Below are positions 52,464 to 60,017 of a stretch of 64,000 bases of DNA, piece after piece. Below the pieces are notes generated by a model. It saw only the letters and a program-made list of their open reading frames with translations. It did no database searches and was not told where the DNA came from. The stretch is from Exobacillus caeni (GTDB taxonomy: Bacteria; Bacillota; Bacilli; Bacillales; Guptibacillaceae), in the NCBI RefSeq assembly GCF_005747095.1, contig NZ_SWLG01000006.1, positions 248,001 to 312,000 of the forward strand, given 5' to 3'. How positions within the stretch are numbered: position 1 is the first letter of the stretch; each line of letters opens with the position of its first letter. The translations under genes and the position numbers were made by a program.

Positions 52464-53324
52464 ATGCCAGAATGGATCGAGGTACTTTTACGGTCATTTT
52501 TCATTATTGCAGGCCTGTTTTTTATTACAAAGATATTAGGGAAAAAGCAGTTATCAAAGTTATCGTTTTTTGAATATATCGTTGGTATAACAATAGGTGA
52601 CATCGCCGGAACGCTTTCAATCGATATCAACATGGCCATCTCTCACGGAGTTACAAGCATTCTTGTATGGTCAGCAGTTTTAATGCTTTTAAATGTCTTA
52701 TCTTTACGAAGCCAAAAGTTCAGAAGTCTAGTGGAAGGCGATGCAACCGTGTTTATTAAAGATGGAAAAGTAATGGAAGATAATTTAAAAAAGGAAAACT
52801 ATACCACTGATGAATTATTGGAACAGTTAAGGAAAAAGAATGTTTTTTCAATGGCTGATGTAGAGTTTGCTGTTCTAGAATCTGGAGGAGATCTTAGCGT
52901 TCTGTTGAAAAAACAAAACCAGCCAGTGACTCCGCAAGATTTGAATTTGCAATTAGAACCGGTTAAGGAACCCCAAACTGTTATTATGGATGGCAAAATT
53001 TTAGATGAGCCGCTTGCGAATGCAGGATTAAACCGTGGGTGGTTAAAAAGTGAGCTCGAAAAAATAGGCGTTACATATGAAAATGTATTTCTTGCCCAGG
53101 TAGATTCAGACGGACAGCTTACTGTCGATTTGTTCGATGACAAGATCAAAACACCAAGTCCTATAACAAAGCCATTGATGCTTGCTTCCATTAAAAAATG
53201 CCAGGCTGACCTGGAAATGTATGCTCTTGCAACCGATTCGGCATCTGTCCGGCAAATGTATGCCAGGGACGCTGAAAAGCTTAATAAAATGCTTGAAACC
53301 TTAAAACCTTTTTTAAAATATTAG
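52464..53324 (+). CDS. DUF421 (YetF) protein with C-terminal DUF1657-like domain (2Duf type)
   Basis: This 286-residue protein has two or three N-terminal transmembrane helices and the YetF/DUF421 cytosolic domain (IKDGKVMEDNLKKENYTTDELLEQLRKKNVF). After a short linker, the last 50 residues (LASIKKCQADLEMYALATDSA) resemble DUF1657, matching the two genes earlier in the operon. This pairing is what has been named 2Duf, reported as a main contributor to spore wet-heat resistance in spoVA2mob strains. Last gene before a terminator. Confidence 0.88.
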   Translation: MPEWIEVLLRSFFIIAGLFFITKILGKKQLSKLSFFEYIVGITIGDIAGTLSIDINMAISHGVTSILVWSAVLMLLNVLSLRSQKFRSLVEGDATVFIKDGKVMEDNLKKENYTTDELLEQLRKKNVFSMADVEFAVLESGGDLSVLLKKQNQPVTPQDLNLQLEPVKEPQTVIMDGKILDEPLANAGLNRGWLKSELEKIGVTYENVFLAQVDSDGQLTVDLFDDKIKTPSPITKPLMLASIKKCQADLEMYALATDSASVRQMYARDAEKLNKMLETLKPFLKY

Positions 53325-53340
53325 TTCTCTACTTAGAATG

Positions 53341-53367
53341 TCAAATGGTGCCCATTTGGCGTTTTTT
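53341..53367 (+). terminator. Terminator of the spoVA2mob-like operon
   Basis: CAAATGG/CCATTTG 7-bp stem with short loop, then GCGTTTTTT. Confidence 0.72.
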
Positions 53368-53417
53368 AATGTAAAATAACTAAACAAGCTATTTATGAAG
53401 TATTAAGGAGTAAAGAT

Positions 53418-55580
53418 ATGAAAGTTATTATCGCTGAAAAGCCGGACCAGGGAAGAAAACTGGCGGCACCTTATCCACATTCAAAGAAAGAAGGATATCT
53501 TGAGATTAAACCGAACGACACTTTTCCTGAAGGTGCACTGCTAACCTGGGCTGTCGGTCATTTATGTGAACTAGTCCCTCCTGAGTCCTATGACGATAAG
53601 TGGAAAAAGTGGTCGCTGGATCACCTCCCGATCGTTCCGGATCGGTTCCAACATCAAGTCAGCAAAGGGAAATGGAAGCAGTTCAACATTATAAAACAAT
53701 TAGTGCAAAGACAGGATGTTACGGAAATCATTATAGCGGGAGATGCCGAACGAGAAGGAGAAGCGATCATTCGGATTATCCTTTCGAAAATCAAACCGCA
53801 AAAAAGAATGAAACGCCTCTGGATCTCTTCTTTAACTCCCAGAGCTGTAAAAAACGGTTTCAACAATTTATTGGATGAAAGTGAAACAAGAAACATTTAT
53901 TACGAAGCACTCAGCAGGGCATGTGCTGACTGGTTGATCGGGATGAACGCTTCTAGAGCCTACACGCTTCTTCTTCAAAAGAAAGGAATTTCAGACGTTT
54001 TTTCTATTGGAAGAGTGCAAACGCCAACACTTGCCCTTATTGTTCAAAGAGAAAGCGAAATAGCTAATTTTATATCGGAACCATTCTGGGAAGTTACTGC
54101 CGACTTTAAGATAAACGACAAAATGTATACTGGAAAATGGCATAAAGAAGGCGATTCCAGGCTGAAGGATCTAGAAACAGCGGAGAAAGTATCTCAGTTC
54201 TGCCAGAATAAAGAGGCTGCTGTAAATGAAGTTGAGAAGGAAAGAAAAGAATTTTTGCCTCCTTTCTTATTTAATCTCTCTTCACTGCAGGCAACCGCAA
54301 ACAAAATGTACAAGTTTTCACCCAAAAAAACACTGGATACAGCTCAGAAACTTTATGTTAAAGGAATCATTTCCTATCCTAGGAGTGATTCAAGCTTTGT
54401 AACGAAGGAAGAAGCGTCACTTTTTCCCGAAACGCTAGAAAAAATAAGCAGGCTGGATGAATACAAGAAATTCTTTCCTTTACAAGTAAGCTCGATCGAA
54501 AACAATAAGCGATTTGTAAATGAAAAGAAAGTGTCGGACCACTATGCCATTATTCCAACGGAACAGGTGGCAGATCCGTCCAGGCTCTCCGGCGACGAGC
54601 AAAAAATATATGACATTATTGTTAGACGATTGATCGCAGCTCATTATAATAAAGCTGTCTTTGATTATACTACAGTCCATACCCTTGTTGACGGTAGGGC
54701 GACGTTTTTTTCAAAAGGAAAAGCAGAGGTCGAAGAAGGTTGGAGGAAGGTAATCTTCGGAAATATAAAAGAAAAGGAAACGGAAGAAGATCAGATATTG
54801 CCACCAGTGGAAGATGGCGAAAAAGGACATGTATTAAAAACAAAGGTAAAAGAAAGCAAAACCCAACCTCCTAAGCGCTATACGGAAGGCCAGCTTATTA
54901 CCCTTATGAAAACGGCGGGAAAGTACCTTGATGACCAGGAACTTGTAAAAATTCTAAAGTCGACAGAAGGCCTCGGAACAGAAGCAACAAGGGCAGGAAT
55001 TATAGGAACTTTAAAAACCAGGAAGTACATTGAAGTGAAAAAGAACCAGGTATATGCAACTGATAAAGGCAAGCTTTTAATCGAAGCAATCGGAGAAAAT
55101 ATTTTGGCTTCACCTGAAATGACAGCAAAATGGGAACAAAGGCTGCATGAAATAGGCGAGGGTGAGGCTTCTTCAAAAGCTTTTATGGAGCAGGCAAAAA
55201 AACTATCGGCTAAAATAATAGTTGATGCTGTCGATCAAAGCAATGGGTGGAATTTCCAGGACATTGATACGGAACAGTTTAAAGGGAAATCGAGAGGGAA
55301 ACGCCGTTCGACAGGAACTGTGGTTGGCAAATGTATCAAATGTAGCGGTAACATTATTGATAAAGGCAATTTCTTTGGATGTTCAAACTACGCTTCCACA
55401 AAGTGCGATTTTACTATTTCAAAAAAAGTACTGGGAAAAACAGTGTCGCAGGCCAACGTGAAAAAGCTTTTAAAGGATGGAAAAACGAATATTATAAAAG
55501 GATTCAAAAAAGAAAATAAAACGTTCGATGCATCTCTTGAGTTAGATAAAAGCACTTATCGCCTTAAGTTTCATTATTAA
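53418..55580 (+). CDS. topB: DNA topoisomerase III
   Basis: This 720-residue type IA topoisomerase begins with a TOPRIM domain (MKVIIAEKPDQGRKLA, IIIAGDAEREGEAIIR with the metal-binding Asp/Glu). The strand-passage domains follow, with the catalytic Tyr in ISYPRSDSSF. A C-terminal zinc-ribbon region (CIKCSGNIIDKGNFFGCSNY) ends the protein. It relaxes negatively supercoiled DNA and helps decatenate replication intermediates. AAGGAGTAAAGAT precedes the ATG. Monocistronic. Confidence 0.94.
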   Translation: MKVIIAEKPDQGRKLAAPYPHSKKEGYLEIKPNDTFPEGALLTWAVGHLCELVPPESYDDKWKKWSLDHLPIVPDRFQHQVSKGKWKQFNIIKQLVQRQDVTEIIIAGDAEREGEAIIRIILSKIKPQKRMKRLWISSLTPRAVKNGFNNLLDESETRNIYYEALSRACADWLIGMNASRAYTLLLQKKGISDVFSIGRVQTPTLALIVQRESEIANFISEPFWEVTADFKINDKMYTGKWHKEGDSRLKDLETAEKVSQFCQNKEAAVNEVEKERKEFLPPFLFNLSSLQATANKMYKFSPKKTLDTAQKLYVKGIISYPRSDSSFVTKEEASLFPETLEKISRLDEYKKFFPLQVSSIENNKRFVNEKKVSDHYAIIPTEQVADPSRLSGDEQKIYDIIVRRLIAAHYNKAVFDYTTVHTLVDGRATFFSKGKAEVEEGWRKVIFGNIKEKETEEDQILPPVEDGEKGHVLKTKVKESKTQPPKRYTEGQLITLMKTAGKYLDDQELVKILKSTEGLGTEATRAGIIGTLKTRKYIEVKKNQVYATDKGKLLIEAIGENILASPEMTAKWEQRLHEIGEGEASSKAFMEQAKKLSAKIIVDAVDQSNGWNFQDIDTEQFKGKSRGKRRSTGTVVGKCIKCSGNIIDKGNFFGCSNYASTKCDFTISKKVLGKTVSQANVKKLLKDGKTNIIKGFKKENKTFDASLELDKSTYRLKFHY

Positions 55581-56088
55581 TCATATAGTCTTTATGATGC
55601 TTTCTAAAGAAAAAGGACCCTACCCATTCGGATAAGGCCCTGAAGAAGAGGAGAAGGAAACGGACTGGTTAACTGTTATAGCTTACCATATGGGATGAAA
55701 CGGCTATTTGTCTTTCGGAGACACCTCTTTCAAAAGGTTTGCTTGCTACCTTGTTATCTCAACAAGACTGTCCAATGCAACCATCTCCCTGACCATCAAA
55801 ATCCGTCTTCCACTGATCACTTTTTTCCTTCTCTCTTCATTCATTATTTTCTTCAATAAAAGCTGTTTTATTCATTTAAATTAGGACAACAGAGCATCAC
55901 CTATACTATTGAAAAGACATACGCAAAGGGAGGAAAAGCGGTTGAAATTTTTGCTGTTCCTTTACCTCATGAAGAAATTTGGAGTGATAAAAGACAAAGT
56001 GGTCGTTTGGATCTCTTTGTGATTGGCTCTTTCGAATACTTTGTCGCTTAATAAGCTTCACTTAGAGAGGTTCTGCGACCTTTCCGCT
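55581..56088. other. Long intergenic gap after topB
   Basis: No confident gene. Possible items are a 32-codon minus-strand ORF (55746-55844, weak ribosome site), a plus-strand TTG ORF of 26 codons (TTG at 55943) behind GGGAGG, and a TGTCT-TTCGG-AGACA hairpin at 55708-55722 with a very stable-type loop. These might reflect an untranslated RNA; no terminator clearly ends one. Confidence 0.35.
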
Positions 56089-56159
56089 ACGGAAAGCGAC
56101 TGCCCGGAGCGAAAATCAATGGTGCAATTTCGTCGCAGTTTATCGCTTTTGTGCAAAAA
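56089..56159. repeat. Dispersed repeat, copy C (with the inverted 27-base end)
   Basis: The core ACGGAAAGCGACTGCCCGG (56089-56107) with GAGCGAAAATCAA is followed by a 27-base end at 56133-56159 (TCGCAGTTTATCGCTTTT...). This end is the exact reverse complement of 23505-23531 at copy B. Confidence 0.78.
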
Positions 56160-56275
56160 CAATAATCTTTTAGAAAAGAGCCTTGTGATTAAATCTCTAG
56201 CCTTTATATTTGCCAGTAAATGACTTCTTTATTTACAATGTGATAAAGAAGGCTATTGAAAAGGAAGTTATATTC

Positions 56276-57127
56276 ATGTTTAATCAAATAGGATTAGTGT
56301 TAGAAGGAGGCGGTATGCGAGGGGTATATACCGCTGGTGTCCTTGAGTATTTTTTGGAAAACGATTTTATCTTTCCTTATGTAATCGGAGTATCTGCCGG
56401 TGCATGCAATGCAGCTTCATATCTCTCAAGACAAAAAGGAAGAAATAAAAAAGTGACGATCGATTATTCATCGCACCCAGATTATATCTCTTATAAAAAT
56501 TTGTTTCGAAAAGGGCAGTTGTTCGGTATGGATCTTATTTTTGATGATATTCCAAACCGGCTTGTTCCTTTTGATTATGAAACATTTCATAATACGAAGG
56601 AAAAGTTTGTAATCGGTACGACTGATTGTCTTTCTGGTTCACCTGTTTATTTTGAAAAAAATGAGCATAAAGAAAACGTCCTTACTCTGTTAAGGGCTTC
56701 AAGTTCTCTTCCTTTAATGGCACCGATTATTCAATATGATGATCGATACTTGCTGGATGGTGGTATAGCTGATCCTATACCGATTAAGAAATCCGAATCA
56801 GATGGAAATAAAAAGAATGTTGTGGTACTAACAAGAAATCCCGGATATCGAAAAAAGAAATTCAAAGGAAAATGGCTTTTTAAAAGAAAATACCGTGAGT
56901 ATGAGGGTTTAATCGATTCATTAGAGAATAGGCCAGAGCAGTATAATCGAACAATCGATTATATTGAACAAAAGGACAATGATTCTGTCTTTGTCATCCA
57001 GCCAACCTCTCCAATGGAAGTCGGAAGAATCGAAAGGAATCCTAAGAAGCTACTTTCTTTATACAAGCATGGATACAATGATGCAAAGAAAGCACATTCC
57101 CGTTTGGAAGAATGGCTCCATAAATAA
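56276..57127 (+). CDS. Patatin-like phospholipase
   Basis: This 283-residue acyl hydrolase of the patatin/RssA-YjjU group has the oxyanion loop GGGMRGVYTAG, the nucleophile Ser40 in GVSAG and the catalytic Asp in LLDGGIADP. No signal peptide. It likely cleaves phospholipid acyl chains at the inner membrane face. ATG 56276 with AAGGAAG upstream; the in-frame 56210 start has no site. Confidence 0.9.
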   Translation: MFNQIGLVLEGGGMRGVYTAGVLEYFLENDFIFPYVIGVSAGACNAASYLSRQKGRNKKVTIDYSSHPDYISYKNLFRKGQLFGMDLIFDDIPNRLVPFDYETFHNTKEKFVIGTTDCLSGSPVYFEKNEHKENVLTLLRASSSLPLMAPIIQYDDRYLLDGGIADPIPIKKSESDGNKKNVVVLTRNPGYRKKKFKGKWLFKRKYREYEGLIDSLENRPEQYNRTIDYIEQKDNDSVFVIQPTSPMEVGRIERNPKKLLSLYKHGYNDAKKAHSRLEEWLHK

Positions 57128-57283
57128 TCAGGGCCCATTTTATTCATTCCCGGTAAACTACAACATTTTGAAAGCTATATATAGAAAGAGGCATGTCGCA
57201 CTATCGCCATGCCATTCTTTTCATACATAACAAAAAGCTATATAATGTGTTGGGAACGATTACTTTAGAAAGAAGGAATTACA

Positions 57284-58402
57284 ATGATGGATCCACGTTT
57301 CGAACGCTTTGCAAAAGTTCTGGTGCACTATTCCACGAGAGTCCAACAGGGAGAAAATGTATTAGTTGAAGCTTTTGATATTGATAATACCCTTGTAAGG
57401 GCGATCGTGAAAGAAATACACAAAGCAGGCGGAAACCCATATGTTAATATTCGAGATAACCAGGTATTAAGAGAGCTGCTGCTTCATGCCACAGAACAAC
57501 AAATCCAGACCTGGGCAGATACGGATGCAGAACAAATGAGGAAAATGGATGCGTATATCGGCATTCGGGGAAGCGAGAATATCAATGAATTATCTGATGT
57601 TCCTGATGAAAAACTCACCCTCTATAATCGGGTCTATAAAACCGGGGTACACAGCAATATACGGGTAAAAAACACAAAGTGGGTTGTTATGCGTTATCCA
57701 AATCCGGCTATGGCACAGCTAGCAAGTATGAGTACAGAAGCATTCGAGAACTTTTACTTTGATGTATGTACGATGGATTATGAAAAAATGAACAATGCGA
57801 TGGATGCCCTGGTTACCATTCTGAATGAGACTGACAGGGTAAGGATAGTATCTGAAGGGACCGATCTTTCTTTTTCAGTAAAAGATATTCCTGCGGTTAA
57901 ATGTGCCGGACAAGTAAACATTCCGGATGGAGAGGTCTATACAGCTCCAGTAAAGAATTCGGTAAATGGCGTCATTACTTATAACACTCCATCACCGTAT
58001 AACGGGTTCGTATTTGAAAATGTAAAACTAACCTTCAAAGATGGCAAAATCGTTGAAGCTACTGCCAACGATACAGAAAGAATCAACAAAATTTTCGATG
58101 CAGATGAGGGCGCACGTTATATTGGAGAATTTGCTATTGGAGTGAATCCGTATATCAAGGAACCTATGAAGGATATTCTTTTTGACGAGAAAATTGATGG
58201 TTCCATCCACTTTACCCCGGGCCAATGCTATGATGAAGCATACAATGGGAATCAATCAGCTGTTCATTGGGACATGGTACTGATTCAGCGTCCTGAATAT
58301 GGCGGCGGGGAAATCTGGTTTGACGACAGGTTAATCCGGAAAGACGGTAAGTTTGTTATTGAGGAATTAGAATCTTTAAATCCGGAAAACTTAAAAGACT
58401 GA
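57284..58402 (+). CDS. M29 aminopeptidase (AmpS/thermophilic type)
   Basis: This 372-residue di-metal aminopeptidase of family M29 removes N-terminal residues from peptides. Recognisable metal and catalytic segments are VSEGTDLSFS, NIPDGEVYTAPVKNSVNG, GEFAIGVNP and SAVHWDMVLIQRPEYGGGEIWFDD. Cytosolic. AGAAGGAATTACA precedes the ATG. Single gene with a terminator. Confidence 0.92.
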   Translation: MMDPRFERFAKVLVHYSTRVQQGENVLVEAFDIDNTLVRAIVKEIHKAGGNPYVNIRDNQVLRELLLHATEQQIQTWADTDAEQMRKMDAYIGIRGSENINELSDVPDEKLTLYNRVYKTGVHSNIRVKNTKWVVMRYPNPAMAQLASMSTEAFENFYFDVCTMDYEKMNNAMDALVTILNETDRVRIVSEGTDLSFSVKDIPAVKCAGQVNIPDGEVYTAPVKNSVNGVITYNTPSPYNGFVFENVKLTFKDGKIVEATANDTERINKIFDADEGARYIGEFAIGVNPYIKEPMKDILFDEKIDGSIHFTPGQCYDEAYNGNQSAVHWDMVLIQRPEYGGGEIWFDDRLIRKDGKFVIEELESLNPENLKD

Positions 58403-58405
58403 ACG

Positions 58406-58435
58406 AAAAGCTCCCCCAAAAATGGGGGCTTTTTC
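58406..58435 (+). terminator. Intrinsic terminator
   Basis: AAAAG..CCCCC/GGGGG..CTTTT stem with a two-base bulge, then T-run. Confidence 0.85.
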
Positions 58436-58519
58436 ATTGAAAATAAGACGAAACTTCTATCACTTTATGTGTTTACTGAATATACATAAAGTAAAACCAC
58501 TTGAACAGGAAGTGGCAGG

Positions 58520-58720
58520 ATGGAAATACATTGTGATGGTTGTGAAAAGAGAATGAAGAGCTGGGAAACAATCCACATGGTAAGGTTCGATAAGTGGTAT
58601 GTTGGGCATTTCAATTGTTTATTAAACTTAAAAAAGAAGCTTAACCTTTCACGTCCGATCAAGTGGGATAAGGTGGAAGGTGACAAGAAAGATTCCGACC
58701 AGAATGATTTAAGTAATTGA
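58520..58720 (+). CDS. Small Cys-containing protein, 66 residues
   Basis: ATG behind GGAAGTGGCAGG. The N-terminal EIHCDGCEKRM has a CxxC and the next segment GHFNCLLNLKK carries His and Cys, so a one-zinc fold is plausible. The tail is basic then acidic. Not recognised. It is followed at once by a terminator, supporting it as a gene. Confidence 0.65.
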   Translation: MEIHCDGCEKRMKSWETIHMVRFDKWYVGHFNCLLNLKKKLNLSRPIKWDKVEGDKKDSDQNDLSN

Positions 58721-58749
58721 GCAGGCTGTTTACGATAGCCTGCTTTCTA
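58720..58749 (+). terminator. Intrinsic terminator
   Basis: AGCAGGCT/AGCCTGCT 8-bp stem with TTTCTAATTTT. Confidence 0.82.
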
Positions 58750-58843
58750 ATTTTGAAAATCTATTTGTGAGAGCATATTGGTATCATGCAATTTAGTTAT
58801 GTTGTATACTTCTAAATAGATTTTTTGGGGAAGGGGATCACTG

Positions 58844-59161
58844 ATGGAAAGAATAAAGACTAACGATCAGTATGAAAAGACAATTAATGAAAACAAAGTC
58901 ACAATCATAAAGTATGAAGCGACATGGTGCCCGGACTGTAAACGATTGGACCACTTTATCGGGGATATTATGGCAGAACATCAAGATAAAAAGTGGCTCG
59001 AACTAAACATCGAAGATCTTCCCGAGATTACTGAACTAAATGAGGTCCGGGGTATTCCAAGCTTATTAGTATATAAGAATGGAGAGAAGTTGGCGCATTT
59101 ACATAGTGCCAATACTAAAAATCCCGGTGAGGTTAAAGAGTTTCTTAAACAGTTTAAGTAA
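58844..59161 (+). CDS. Thioredoxin-family protein, YdbP-like
   Basis: This 105-residue thioredoxin-fold protein has the unusual active site CPDC in ATWCPDCKRLDHF and the cis-Pro loop GIPSLLVYKNG. B. subtilis YdbP has a similar plan. No signal peptide, so cytosolic. The electron donor could be TrxB at 15103, though CPDC proteins are not always its substrates. GGGGAAGGGG precedes the ATG. Confidence 0.9.
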   Translation: MERIKTNDQYEKTINENKVTIIKYEATWCPDCKRLDHFIGDIMAEHQDKKWLELNIEDLPEITELNEVRGIPSLLVYKNGEKLAHLHSANTKNPGEVKEFLKQFK

Positions 59162-59169
59162 AATAATGG

Positions 59170-59209
59170 AAGAGTCTAAGATAGCAGTTTCCTCTTAGGC
59201 TCTTCTTTG
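59170..59209 (+). terminator. Intrinsic terminator after the thioredoxin gene
   Basis: AAGAG-T-CTAAGA/TCTTAG-G-CTCTT 12-bp stem, then CTTT. Confidence 0.82.
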
Positions 59210-59281
59210 CATGTCTGATAGAAAACCCTCTTTATCTGGTTACTCGTCCATTTTTAATCCCTATGGTAATTTGTCCCTTCC

Positions 59282-59310
59282 TTGAAACGTTTTTCAGCAT
59301 AAAGTAGTAG
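59282..59310 (+). promoter_or_regulatory. Possible promoter of orphan leader
   Basis: TTGAAA (59282-59287), 17 bases, TAGTAG (59305-59310) lie about 25 bases before the leader ORF. The -10 is poor. Confidence 0.4.
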
Positions 59311-59333
59311 TAAACAATCTGGAGAGAGAAGTA

Positions 59334-59378
59334 ATGTTAAGCAATCCACTCATTGGCCATAGGTTTGGCATACAGTAG
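59334..59378 (+). CDS. Short leader ORF, 14 residues
   Basis: ATG behind GGAGAGAGAAGTA. The product is MLSNPLIGHRFGIQ. Immediately after its TAG lies the antiterminator segment described next. Its role would be regulatory translation rather than a functional peptide. Confidence 0.55.
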   Translation: MLSNPLIGHRFGIQ

Positions 59379-59487
59379 CATCCTTTATTCTTCCCTTAAT
59401 AAAATGTTACTTGTACGGTTCCCTCTCCTGTTGTTTGAAGGATGACTCAAAAGGTTTACATTCTCTTTTGGGTTATCCTTTTTTTAT
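59379..59487 (+). promoter_or_regulatory. Attenuator with antiterminator, no gene downstream
   Basis: The terminator is a 14-bp stem (59440-59453 with 59465-59478, G-U pairs included) and a T7 tail. CATCCTT (59379-59385), starting at the base after the leader stop codon, is perfectly complementary to AAGGATG (59438-59444) at the terminator's 5' arm. The layout equals the ABC-F leader at 26315-26640. Confidence 0.65.
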
Positions 59488-59516
59488 TTTATGGTTTTAG
59501 CAGAGGAGAAGATACG

Positions 59517-59576
59517 ATGCCGGCGAAAAGTAAGTATATTTGCGGGAATCTAACGGCCATCTTCCACAAAGAATAG
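59517..59576 (+). pseudogene. 19-codon ORF after orphan attenuator, possible remnant
   Basis: ATG follows GAGGAGAAGATACG but the ORF ends after 19 codons (MPAKSKYICGNLTAIFHKE). Beyond it the strand is occupied by the opposite gene ending at 59595. It may be the start of a deleted gene formerly controlled by the attenuator, or a small peptide gene. Confidence 0.4.
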
Positions 59577-59594
59577 CCGATCGAAGAGTTTTCT

Positions 59595-59843
59595 TTATGT
59601 TTTTACCAGAATATACTGAATATCATCATGCGAGATTGCAACTGCTTGTTTTAATTTATAACCAATACTTAACAAGTTTGATAAAGTCTGGGCACAGTTT
59701 TGAACTGCGGGTTCAAGTGGAGCTTCATAACTCGAGTGCATTGATAGAAACCTGTTATTCTGTGGATTGCAGCGAATAATTACAACATGTTTTCCCATCC
59801 AGGCAGACCCTATTATACCACCTGTTCGAATGTGATTATCCAA
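59595..59843 (-). CDS. Small hypothetical protein, 82 residues
   Basis: The TTG at 59843 follows GGAGGGGG, a strong site. The product starts MDNHIRTGGIIGSAWMGKHVVIIR and ends EPAVQNCAQTLSNLLSIGYKLKQAVAISHDDIQYILVKT. This reads like a small alpha/beta protein with the C-terminal half resembling a helix-strand pair. Not recognised. Confidence 0.6.
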   Translation of the reverse strand: MDNHIRTGGIIGSAWMGKHVVIIRCNPQNNRFLSMHSSYEAPLEPAVQNCAQTLSNLLSIGYKLKQAVAISHDDIQYILVKT

Positions 59844-60017
59844 TTTGAATTCCCCCTCCGTTTTAAGTGCTTGCAGCATCATATGTGGATCTGGTTCTTT
59901 ATGACATTATCTTCAATAAGATGCATCATTTTTCCATCCTGGTTCGTCTAAACAGTATAATGGTTTCATAGAATGATAAAAGCGCATGATTGTACAAGTT
60001 TAATAGGAGGGATTTTA

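Noticed and set aside
55746-55844. Minus-strand 32-codon ORF as a Spo0E-like phosphatase
   Set aside because: It lacks the SQxLD-type signature and has only a weak ribosome site.
59540-59779. Plus-strand ORF of 79 codons
   Set aside because: It is antisense to the minus-strand gene 59595-59843, which has a strong GGAGGGGG site; the plus-strand product has no recognisable pattern.
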